DNA from: Corallococcus soli
GTDB lineage: Bacteria; Myxococcota; Myxococcia; Myxococcales; Myxococcaceae
Assembly (NCBI RefSeq): GCF_014930455.1
Contig: NZ_JAAIYO010000002.1
Location: forward strand, 930,001 to 994,000
DNA: 64,000 nt
Direction: 5' to 3'
The notes under the pieces are model-generated. The model made no database searches. It was not told the DNA's origin and was given only the letters and a program-made list of their open reading frames with translations. Each line of letters begins with the position of its first letter. The stretch's first letter is position 1. Positions 55,301 to 64,000 of this stretch are shown in pieces. Position numbers and translations under genes: made by a program.

Positions 55301-55943
55301 GGAGAAGATGGGGGAGATCAACCTCACCGCCATCGACGAGCACGCGGAGCTGTCCAAGCGCTTCGACTTCCTGTCCGCGCAGCGCCAGGACCTCCAGGCG
55401 TCCATCAGCCAGCTGCGCGAGGCCATCGTCCGCATCGACGCGACGAGCCGCGAGCGCTTCAAGCAGACCTTCGACGTGGTGAACGACAAGTTCCAGGCCA
55501 TCTTCCCGCGCCTGTTCGGCGGCGGCCGGGCCAGTCTCGTGCTCACCCAGGAAGGGCCCAACGGCGAGCCGGGCGTGGAGATCGTCGCCCAGCCGCCGGG
55601 CAAGAAGCTCCAGAGCGTGAACCTGCTGTCCGGCGGCGAGAAGGCGCTCACCGCCGTGGCGCTCATCTTCGGCATCTTCCTCATCAAGCCGACGCCCTTC
55701 TGCCTCCTGGACGAGGTCGACGCCCCGTTGGATGAAGGCAACGTGGGCCGCTACAACGACATGGTGAAGGAGATGAGCAGCCAGTCGCAGTTCATCCTCA
55801 TCACCCACAACAAGCGCACCATGGAGATCGCCGACACGCTGTACGGCGTCACCATGGAGGAGCCCGGCATCTCCAAGCTCGTCAGCGTGAAGATGCGCGA
55901 GGCCTCCGCGCACAACGACGACAAGGTCCCCGCCGCCTCGTAG
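52335..55943 (+). CDS. smc: Chromosome segregation protein SMC
   Basis: A 1202-aa SMC ATPase. Walker A GPNGCGKS at 31-38, the long coiled coil about 165-500, the hinge around 515-690 (IFGLVADVLTVTSPRYERAVEAAL landmark), the second coiled coil about 690-1000, LSGGEK signature near 1098-1103 and Walker B FCLLDEVDAPLDE. It forms the condensin core with ScpA/ScpB (not in this window). The start at 52335 gives MRIKRLDITGFKSF, the family N-terminus, with GGAG 10 bases upstream. Confidence 0.98.
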   Translation: MRIKRLDITGFKSFMERSVFSFDEGVTGVVGPNGCGKSNVVDAIRWVMGEQSAKNLRGRGMEDVIFNGSENKPPLSMAEVSLTFLVDDTDTLSPQYQGYSEITVTRRLFRNGDSEYLINKTVCRLLDITELFLGTGVGTKAYSIIEQGRVGLIVSSKPEDRRHLLEEAAGVTKYKARRKAAERKMEATEANLLRVNDITGELEKRLDTLSKQAKKAEKYRKLKARMREIDLHSASHRSLELMVEKRMLQSRLENLGGEEREGLDRVKELEEAITRRRVELDAEGAALQQFSGEVHALESAAQRDAQELAYGRRDFEETSTRVAQAQAELDGLLARQAEMVATMTAREAELSGIAGSYKEDEVAMAVALEEQRRVSVLQTEISLRLEQERAGLVAVATRLANHESNLTNLARQRTDLEARRAKLSGEVEALRAQEQELDGLRTQAARHVEDTRHLASELAERRGQEEEALTRTREAFTENEVQVIALREELSDKRSRLSSLEDIQKNYDGFDRGVRAVMVRAAEAARDQGIFGLVADVLTVTSPRYERAVEAALGERLQHVIVDSRDKGLELVEYLKGHAEGRGTFLPVPTGDVLRAVVEPDLSRPGVLAHALREVSCEPALEPVMRLLLGDVVIVQDLLAAREYAEATPVPCTLVTLEGEVFRADGTITGGEREGAAVGALQKKREIAELASEVARVEERYNEILTRHYTLQKQMGQAEAVLKGLGKEQHAEEVNLASQEKDLHKASEDLSKVRERLRALEGEEGQLAQSHTALTNEEESSRGEVAHGQADREAREERVRQYAGELEGLRQRADTAASDLMGLRVKVAAGSERGESARKELESLVAQRRDMEARTSRLQGASTEGRAKVEALERRLAELEATREQRAEEHRVAAEALETRRAAYTSATAEVREQDTAFRELRGRLDELMQGLSQISLREREIALELEHLAAGIRERYQLELATELHQYHLLPTLSAEVEGELKDLRAQVEKMGEINLTAIDEHAELSKRFDFLSAQRQDLQASISQLREAIVRIDATSRERFKQTFDVVNDKFQAIFPRLFGGGRASLVLTQEGPNGEPGVEIVAQPPGKKLQSVNLLSGGEKALTAVALIFGIFLIKPTPFCLLDEVDAPLDEGNVGRYNDMVKEMSSQSQFILITHNKRTMEIADTLYGVTMEEPGISKLVSVKMREASAHNDDKVPAAS

Positions 55944-55971
55944 CGCGGGGCAGGTGAAGCTGGAAAGAAGA

Positions 55972-56014
55972 CGGGCGCCCCGGGAAGTTCCCCGGAGCGC
56001 CCGTTTCATTTCCA
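55972..56014 (+). terminator. Terminator after smc
   Basis: CGGGCGCCCCGGG (55972-55984) and CCCGGAGCGCCCG (55991-56003) form a 13-bp stem with one mismatch and a short loop, followed by TTTCATTT. It sits between smc and the convergent lipoprotein gene. Confidence 0.8.
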
Positions 56015-56049
56015 GCCGCCCGCTTCACGCGGGCGGCCATGCCCTGCGC

Positions 56050-57267
56050 CTACTTCTTCTTGGCGGGGGCGTTGTAGCTCTTCTTCGGGCACGCACCCTG
56101 GTCCGCGGCCAGACGCTGCTGGGCGGCCGACAGGTCCTTCTGGGTGTTGCTGAGGGCCTCCTGGCTGGCCGTCTCCACCGGGGCCCAGCCCTCCTCCTTG
56201 GCCTTCAGCTCCTGCACCAGCGCGAGCGTCGTCTGGTCCACCGTCTCCTGCGCCTTGAGCGCGGACACCCAGGCGGTGGCGGACTCCACCAGCGCGTTGC
56301 ACTTGGCGGACAGCTCGTCGAAGAGCCGGTAGTCCTTCGTCTTCGAGTACTTCTGCACGACGGCGTCATACGTATCCGCCGCGTTGGTGCGCGCGCCGAA
56401 GGAGATGGCGGACGCGGCGGCGGACTGGGTGCGCGCCAGCTCCAGTTGGAAGAAGCGCAGCTCCGGCGGCAGGCTGGCGGAGGCCTCCACCGGGGCCTGG
56501 GAGTTGAAGAACACGAAGCGGTAGGGGAACTTCAGCTCGGTGCTGGACTTCGCGGGCGTCGCCGCGACCTTCGCCTGCAGGCACGAGGCGAGTTGGTCGC
56601 CCTCGGTGCTGCCGGAGGGCTTGAAGACGACCTCCGCGGGGTTGCCCTGGCCCTTCATGATGTGGATGTCGGCGGCCAGCACCGGCGGCGTGGAGGCCTT
56701 GAAGCCGTTGAAGCACTCGCACCAGCTCTTCTCCGCCAGGCGCACCGTGCCGGAGAAGTCAGAGCCGTCGTTGATGCCCATCGTGACGGAGGGGTTGTTG
56801 GCGTTGGAGTGGTCGAAGTCGTACGTGGCCTCCACCGGCTTGGCGTCCGCCGCCAGCGGCGCGGGCTTCACGCGCGTGTCCAGCACCTGCTGGATGCACT
56901 GCTGGCCGGCCGGGCTGAGGTTCTCCCCGGTGATGGCGTGCGTGCCGCCCTGGGCGTTGACGGTCGTCTTCACCGTCACCTTGGTGCTGGCCGCGGGGCC
57001 GCGGTTCGCGGGGTCCACCAGGCACTCCAGCACGTTCGGGCGGACGCTCAGGAGCGCGCCCACGAGGACGCCCTCGTTCGCGGGGGAGGGCAGCTCCTGG
57101 TCGCGCGGGAAGCAGGACGCCAGGTCGAACGGAGGCTGATTGGTGATGCGCAGGCGCTCCTCCTTCGACAGCGGCTTCTGACCATCGGCGGGGGCGTCAC
57201 CGGTCTTCTGCGTACCGGCACAGGCGGCGGTGAGGATGACGGAGGCAACGGCGAGACGTCGCATCAT
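56050..57267 (-). CDS. Large lipoprotein of unknown function
   Basis: A 405-aa protein with a lipoprotein signal (RRLAVASVILTAAC, Cys16). The mature region has several cysteines (CFPRDQE, ECLVDPANRG, SWCECFNGF, ASCLQAK) and ends in a helical part with coiled-coil propensity and a basic C-terminus (NAPAKKK). I do not recognise it. The repeated VLECLVD and QQCIQQVLD pieces recall periplasmic proteins of myxobacteria with AgmX-like conserved Cys, but this is loose. Same strand as the downstream-named FHA regulator. Confidence 0.65.
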   Translation of the reverse strand: MMRRLAVASVILTAACAGTQKTGDAPADGQKPLSKEERLRITNQPPFDLASCFPRDQELPSPANEGVLVGALLSVRPNVLECLVDPANRGPAASTKVTVKTTVNAQGGTHAITGENLSPAGQQCIQQVLDTRVKPAPLAADAKPVEATYDFDHSNANNPSVTMGINDGSDFSGTVRLAEKSWCECFNGFKASTPPVLAADIHIMKGQGNPAEVVFKPSGSTEGDQLASCLQAKVAATPAKSSTELKFPYRFVFFNSQAPVEASASLPPELRFFQLELARTQSAAASAISFGARTNAADTYDAVVQKYSKTKDYRLFDELSAKCNALVESATAWVSALKAQETVDQTTLALVQELKAKEEGWAPVETASQEALSNTQKDLSAAQQRLAADQGACPKKSYNAPAKKK

Positions 57268-57322
57268 GGTGAGGGGTTCTCCCGGTTTGGAGCGTGTGGG
57301 GACTGGGACTGCGCAGGGGCAC

Positions 57323-58705
<1,383 letters not shown>

Positions 58706-58907
58706 GATCCCTGACCCCTCGTCGCACGGGTCGCGGGGGGCAGAAGCACCCCTCCCCGCCCTCGTCCCGCCTGTTTAGGGGGGACTGGACACAGGGGGCA
58801 AGAGGAAGAAGTGGCCTCGGAATCGTCCGTTGAAGGTGAAGACAGAAGGGCGGCGGCCCCGCGCCCCACCGGGGACGTCGTGTCGCCTCCCTCCGTGCCC
58901 GTGCGCG

Positions 58908-59306
58908 TCAGTACTTCGCGGGTGCGTCGCTCGCGGGGAACGACTCCTTGGACTGCTCATCCACGGAGTCGTCATCCGGGCCGCCGCCGGACCTGACGCT
59001 GGCGTTCGTAGGGCTCCGCACCTCGCGCGCCGAGCCCGCCTTGCCCTTGCCCTTCGCGGGCGCGCGGCCGGTGCCGGCCTGCGCGTTCACCATGCGCGCG
59101 CCCAGCAGGTTCTTGGCGCGCTCGGCCAGGTTGCGCTGCTCGTCCTGCCAGTCGCGGAACAGCTGCGCCAGCTCCTGGTCGCCCGCGGCCTCCGCGTCGC
59201 GCAGGTACTGCTCGCTCACCGACGCGCCCTTGAGCAGGTGGTAGAGCGTGCTGATGAGGTCGTGGTGCTCGTCTCGGGTGCCCGTGGTTTCCTGTTCGCC
59301 CGCCAT
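58908..59306 (-). CDS. Small charged protein with DUF-like helical domain
   Basis: A 132-aa protein. Residues 10-75 form a helical region with acidic and basic stretches (DEHHDLISTLYHLLKGASV), the middle 80-110 is Lys/Ala/Gly-rich and disordered, and the tail has DDDSVDEQSKESFPASDAPA; the ESFPASD sequence is a common C-terminal motif of small stress-linked proteins. The start at 59306 is supported by GGAGG 5 bases upstream. No family is assigned. Confidence 0.65.
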   Translation of the reverse strand: MAGEQETTGTRDEHHDLISTLYHLLKGASVSEQYLRDAEAAGDQELAQLFRDWQDEQRNLAERAKNLLGARMVNAQAGTGRAPAKGKGKAGSAREVRSPTNASVRSGGGPDDDSVDEQSKESFPASDAPAKY

Positions 59307-59406
59307 GTGTTCCTCCCGTGAGATGGGTGGATGCTCCATGGCGGGAAGGTAGGCACGGCGGCGGGCGACGACGCCCCCAAGCCGGGGCCCGGTCGCCCGC
59401 CTGCCC

Positions 59407-59664
59407 TCAGGCGCTCAGCATCGGGTCCAGCTTCTTCTGCTTGTCCAGCTCCGCCAGGTCGGAGTACCCGCCCACGTGCGTGTCCCCGATGAAGATCTGC
59501 GGCACGGTGCGCTGGCCGCCGCTCATCTCCACCAGCTTCGCGCGCGCGTCGTCATCCCCGGTGACGTCCACCTCGGTGTAGTCCACGCCCTTGCGCTTGA
59601 GCAGGTCCTTCGCGCGCACGCAAAAGCCACAATAGGTCGTCGTGTAGATCTTCACGGGCTTCAC
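59407..59664 (-). CDS. grxC: Glutaredoxin (Grx3-like)
   Basis: An 85-aa glutaredoxin with CGFC active site (Cys12 and Cys15; most relatives have CPYC), TVPQIFIGDTHVGGYSDL (the TVP cis-proline loop and GGYSDL glutathione-binding end). GTG at 59664 is used because GAAGGAGG lies 5 bases upstream; an alternative TTG five codons before has no RBS. It reduces disulphides with glutathione in the cytoplasm. Confidence 0.93.
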   Translation of the reverse strand: MKPVKIYTTTYCGFCVRAKDLLKRKGVDYTEVDVTGDDDARAKLVEMSGGQRTVPQIFIGDTHVGGYSDLAELDKQKKLDPMLSA

Positions 59665-59776
59665 GGAATCCTCCTTCAAGGGCTGTGAGTCCTACGTCGG
59701 TCCAGATGCCAAAAGTAAGGGCCGGTTGCGCGGCACGCCACGCCAGCGGGGCGTGCCTGGCCCCTTGAAACACGAC

Positions 59777-59809
59777 GGCCCCCGGAACCCGAAAAGGGTG
59801 CCGGAGGCC
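59777..59809 (-). terminator. Terminator downstream of groEL
   Basis: GGCCCCCGGAACCC (59777-59790), loop GAAAA, then GGGTGCCGGAGGCC (59796-59809) give a 14-bp stem with 2 mismatches. On the groEL strand it is followed by GTCGTGTTTC, a weak T run. Confidence 0.6.
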
Positions 59810-59861
59810 ACCGGGCTCAACCGATTCCCATCCCCGTGGAACGAAGGGGAGGGGAGGGCGA

Positions 59862-61529
<1,668 letters not shown>

Positions 61530-61564
61530 CTAGAAGTGGAAGGTGGAAAAGGGTGCGGCGGGCT

Positions 61565-61855
61565 TCACTTCTCGATGATGCCCAGCACGTCCTCTTCGCG
61601 GAGGATCAGGTGATCCTCGCCGTCCAGCTTGATCTCCGTGCCCGCGTACTTGCTGAAGAGGATGGTGTCGCCGGCCTTGATGTCCATGGCGCGCACCTTG
61701 CCGTCCTCCAGCACCTTGCCGTTACCGACGGCGACGACCTTGCCCTCGAGGGGCTTCTCCTTGGCCGTGTCGGGGATGAAGAGGCCGCCCTTGGTCTTGT
61801 TCTCCTCGGCGACGCGCTTGATGATGAGCCGATCCTGCAGGGGACGAATCTTCAT
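61565..61855 (-). CDS. groES: Co-chaperonin GroES
   Basis: A 96-aa HSP10: [14 protein letters not shown], the mobile loop [16 protein letters not shown] and [25 protein letters not shown]. It caps GroEL. The start at 61855 is the family start; the longer frame extends through the CIRCE region. First gene of groESL, controlled from the promoter and CIRCE just upstream. Confidence 0.99.
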   Translation of the reverse strand: MKIRPLQDRLIIKRVAEENKTKGGLFIPDTAKEKPLEGKVVAVGNGKVLEDGKVRAMDIKAGDTILFSKYAGTEIKLDGEDHLILREEDVLGIIEK

Positions 61856-61947
61856 GGCTTGCTCCTGTGAACCACGGTCTGGCGGGCCGGATGGGGTCCG
61901 GTCCGGGAGGCCGCTGGGGTTGAAAAAGGGCCTGATGGCCGCCGGCT

Positions 61948-61974
61948 TTGGCACTCGCACCTCGTGAGTGCTAA
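61948..61974 (-). promoter_or_regulatory. CIRCE operator of groESL
   Basis: TTGGCACTC-N9-GAGTGCTAA, one base off the CIRCE consensus (TTAGCACTC-N9-GAGTGCTAA), located 93 bp before groES and 17 bases downstream of the -10. HrcA binding here would block transcription at normal temperature. hrcA is not in the window. Confidence 0.95.
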
Positions 61975-61990
61975 CGCCAGGTCGCGGCGG

Positions 61991-62018
61991 ATAATAACCA
62001 GGGACTTCACCTCGTCAA
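61991..62018 (-). promoter_or_regulatory. Sigma-70-type promoter of groESL
   Basis: On the minus strand, -35 TTGACG (62018-62013), a 16-bp spacer, then -10 TATTAT (61996-61991). A start near 61984 would place CIRCE immediately downstream. The -35 is one base from consensus. Confidence 0.85.
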
Positions 62019-62132
62019 GCGACGTCGGTCCTTGGGTGGGTGTGCCGCTAAACACCCGTCCCGCCTGCACTTTTCCCGGAAGATTCCCCACCCGCCACGC
62101 CTGCCCGGCAGGGCACCTCCGCTGTCGTCGGG

Positions 62133-62159
62133 TTGGCACTCGCCCGGGCCGAGTGCCAG
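62133..62159. promoter_or_regulatory. Second CIRCE-like inverted repeat
   Basis: TTGGCACTC-N9-GAGTGCCAG with perfect arm length and a 9-base spacer; 8 of 9 arm positions pair. It is 159 bp beyond the first CIRCE and 121 bp before the start at 62280, so it may serve the opposite-strand gene or reinforce groESL control. Confidence 0.7.
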
Positions 62160-62279
62160 CGTAAGTCCTTGATAAGACTTGGGGACGCTTTGCCGGCGCG
62201 GGACGACGTGACTACGCTTGCTCGCAGAGCCCCCTGGAGGTCGTGGGCGACTTCCAGGCACCCTCGGGAGGTGTGGTCG

Positions 62280-62879
62280 ATGAGCGGACTGGTGACGTCC
62301 TCTTCCTCGCTGAAGGAGTTCTTCCGGGACCTGCTGCTGGAAGTCACGGCCCGGCAGCGGGTGGCCCTGAACGCGTCCACCGAGTTCTACCTGGTGAACC
62401 TGCTGGCGGAGTTCGCGGCCTCGGACAAGCTGTTCAGCCGTGACGCGGAAGGCCGGCGGGAGCACGAACCCCTGGCGGAGCTGTACCACCGCGCGCTGCA
62501 GCAGGAGCGCGAGGAGCGCATCCGCACGCTGCGGCGGCTGGGCGACGTGTCGCTCTACAAGGTGGGCTTCTTCTCCGGCGCGCTGCAGCAGGGGATGGTG
62601 GGCCCGGACTACTACATCCAGATGGGCGGGGCCGCGTACGGCCAGGTGGCGGAGCTGGTGCCCGCGGGCGGCTTCACCGGCGTGTACCGGGAGCTGTGCG
62701 ACAAGTTCCGTTCGCTGGCGGAGGTGCTGGAGGAGATCAGCGCCCGGGGGCTGGTGAGCGCGGGGCCCGCGGGGGCGCTGCGCGTCTACGAGTCCTGGGT
62801 GCGCACCGGCAGCGACAAGCTGGAGCGCGTGCTGGTGGACGCCGGCTGGGTGCCGCGCAAGGGGCCGCTTGCGAACTGA
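62280..62879 (+). CDS. Conserved unknown protein with helical fold
   Basis: A 199-aa protein, probably myxobacterial: SLKEFFRDLLLEVTARQRVAL, ASTEFYLVNLLAEFAASDKLF, then RRLGDVSLYKVGFFSGALQQGMVGPDYYIQMGGAAYG (landmark) and a C-terminal helix rich in Glu/Leu. Regular helices and no signal or metal motif. GGGAGG lies 8 bases before the ATG. It overlaps the next gene by 11 bases. It may respond to heat shock through the CIRCE-like site upstream. Function not known. Confidence 0.75.
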   Translation: MSGLVTSSSSLKEFFRDLLLEVTARQRVALNASTEFYLVNLLAEFAASDKLFSRDAEGRREHEPLAELYHRALQQEREERIRTLRRLGDVSLYKVGFFSGALQQGMVGPDYYIQMGGAAYGQVAELVPAGGFTGVYRELCDKFRSLAEVLEEISARGLVSAGPAGALRVYESWVRTGSDKLERVLVDAGWVPRKGPLAN

Positions 62880-63540
62880 CGCGGCGCAACCCCCCGTGCT
62901 GGTGGGGCGGCTGCAGGCGCACCTGGAGGCCATCTACGGCTTCCGGTGCGAGGCCCGCGCGGAGTCCTTCGTGGTGGGCTCGGAGGCCGCCGCGCTCCTG
63001 GGCGGCACCGGGCGCGCGCCGGAGGAGCTGCTGGTGCTGGAGGCCCAGGGCGGTCTGGAGCTGGCGCTCTACCTGTCCCCGGCGCTGCTGGCCCGCCTGG
63101 AGCGCTACGACGCGAGCCCCGTGGGCTCCGTGCTGGATGGCGACCTGGACGGCTACTGCCAGGTGACGGAGGGGGTCAGCCACTTCCTCTACGTCGCGCA
63201 CACGGCGCACTACGAGCGCACGGTGTCGCTGCTGGAATTGGAGGCCCAGGCGGAGGTGGACAAGTTCGTGGTGTGCCTGCTGCACCGCTGGGGCGAGGGC
63301 GTCGTCGGGTGGGCCCGGGAGCTGCTCCAGCGCCTCTTTGATCGCGTGGCGTACCAGCCCCGGCTGTCGGCGGAGGAGCGCTGGCGCTACGAGGAGGCGA
63401 ACCGCGTGTCCCGCCGCTTCTGCGCGCGGCTGATGGAGCACGTCGTGGGCCGGCGGTTGGATCGGCTCCTCGGCGACCTGCGTTATGCGTACCGCCTGGG
63501 CGCGGAGGCCAAGCTGCGCCACTTCGCGCACGGCGGTTGA
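62869..63540 (+). CDS. Conserved unknown protein, partner of the preceding gene
   Basis: A 223-aa protein of mixed alpha/beta character. It begins near LVGRLQAHLEAIYGFRCEARAESFVVGSEAAALLGG, with VTEGVSHFLYVAHTAHYERTVSLLELEAQAEVDKF in the middle and a helical C-terminus with EERWRYEEANRVSRRFC. TTG at 62869, overlapping the previous stop, gives coupled translation; GTG at 62896 is an alternative. The two genes make a two-gene operon, and a complex is plausible. No family recognised. Confidence 0.72.
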   Translation: MRTDAAQPPVLVGRLQAHLEAIYGFRCEARAESFVVGSEAAALLGGTGRAPEELLVLEAQGGLELALYLSPALLARLERYDASPVGSVLDGDLDGYCQVTEGVSHFLYVAHTAHYERTVSLLELEAQAEVDKFVVCLLHRWGEGVVGWARELLQRLFDRVAYQPRLSAEERWRYEEANRVSRRFCARLMEHVVGRRLDRLLGDLRYAYRLGAEAKLRHFAHGG

Positions 63541-63577
63541 TGGCCCGGCCGCCGTCCGCTTCGGGTAGGGTGGGGCC

Positions 63578-64000
63578 ATGCCGCGCGAGGCATCCTCAGG
63601 AGGCATCGTCATCCGGGCCAGCAGCGCCGGCACCTGGGAGGTGGTGGTCATCCGTCCGCACGGACGTCACCTGTGGGCGCTGCCCAAGGGACACGTGGAC
63701 CCGGGCGAGACGCCGGAGCAGACGGCCCACCGCGAGGTGCGGGAGGAGACGGGCCTGTCCGTGGCGCTGCTCGCGCCGCTGGGGGAGATCCGCTACGTCT
63801 ACCAGTTCCGGGGGCAGCGCATCTTCAAGCGCGTCCACTTCTTCCTCTTCCGCTACGAGGCGGGGGAACTGGGGCCGCTGCCGGGGCCGCGCGTGGAGGT
63901 GGACGAGGTGCGCTGGCTGCCCCTGGAAGGGCTCATCCCCGCGCTGGGCTACAAGGGGGAGAAGGCCGTCGCCGGCCGGGCGTTGCGCTGGATGCGCGCC
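63578..64000 (+). CDS. Nudix hydrolase (partial, runs off the window)
   Basis: At least 141 residues, with the Nudix box G-x5-E-x7-REVREETGL complete (GHVDPGETPEQTAH then REVREETGL). The N-terminal SGGIVIRAS and ALPKGHVDPGE are typical of diadenosine polyphosphate or related nucleotide-pyrophosphate hydrolases. The 3' end lies beyond base 64000, so length and substrate class cannot be judged. Confidence 0.93.
   Translation, partial: MPREASSGGIVIRASSAGTWEVVVIRPHGRHLWALPKGHVDPGETPEQTAHREVREETGLSVALLAPLGEIRYVYQFRGQRIFKRVHFFLFRYEAGELGPLPGPRVEVDEVRWLPLEGLIPALGYKGEKAVAGRALRWMRA

Noticed and set aside
52305-56009. 1234-codon minus-strand frame opposite smc
   Set aside because: Antisense shadow of SMC, which has all catalytic motifs on the plus strand.

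Overview
The window is a high-GC chromosomal segment with features typical of a myxobacterium, probably Myxococcaceae (Myxococcus/Corallococcus-like). The evidence is very GC-rich third codon positions, frequent GTG/TTG starts, a Ser/Thr kinase with TPRs paired with a Myxococcales-type sigma factor, an FHA/AAA+ regulator, many lipoproteins and secreted hydrolases, and a groESL operon with a CIRCE element. Species cannot be fixed from sequence reading alone.

Layout. 1-2.2 kb: a bufferin-like MNIO RiPP cassette (Cys-rich precursor, DUF692 enzyme, DUF2063 partner). 2.2-8.5 kb: a minus-strand block with a hypothetical protein, a sensor-type Ser/Thr kinase, a sigma factor and a LysM/C39-like/glucosaminidase-like protein. 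8.8-13.2 kb: serC, a chalcone-isomerase-like secreted protein, an M13 metallopeptidase lipoprotein and a GlsB-like membrane protein. 13.2-20.8 kb: a radical SAM protein, a YopT-like cysteine protease candidate convergent with an unknown protein, an MFS exporter, two overlapping SDR genes and an erythromycin-esterase-like lipoprotein. 21-23 kb: a secreted subtilisin with a strong terminator.

23.0-33.6 kb: a 10.4-kb accessory island. It carries two overlapping giant genes that match the layout of a type III Druantia anti-phage system (DruH-like, 1126 aa; DruE helicase with DUF1998, 2095 aa) and an IS66 transposase tail. It lies between two 138-bp direct repeats that differ at only 4 positions. 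The repeat is the last 24 codons of the subtilisin gene plus its stop codon and terminator.

33.7-40.6 kb: an alpha/beta hydrolase, a membrane protein, an N-acyltransferase/diiron-oxidase gene pair followed by a convergent LuxR-type regulator, small proteins, a secreted serine hydrolase and tRNA-Gly(CCC). 40.6-52.1 kb: pre-peptidase-type and discoidin-like surface proteins, the prfA-prmC-murA housekeeping operon, a 39-aa basic ORF divergent from prfA, CapA-like, TPR and CorC-like proteins, and a secreted protein of unknown function. 52.3-64 kb: smc, a lipoprotein, an FHA/AAA+/Fis regulator that has lost the GAFTGA loop, a small charged protein, glutaredoxin, groEL-groES with its promoter and CIRCE, a second CIRCE-like site, two unknown genes and a Nudix hydrolase cut by the window edge.

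Working together: the buf genes form a peptide-maturation unit, sigma factor and kinase a likely signalling pair, the two Dru genes a defence module, prfA-prmC-murA a translation-termination/cell-wall operon, and groES-groEL a heat-shock operon under HrcA-type control.
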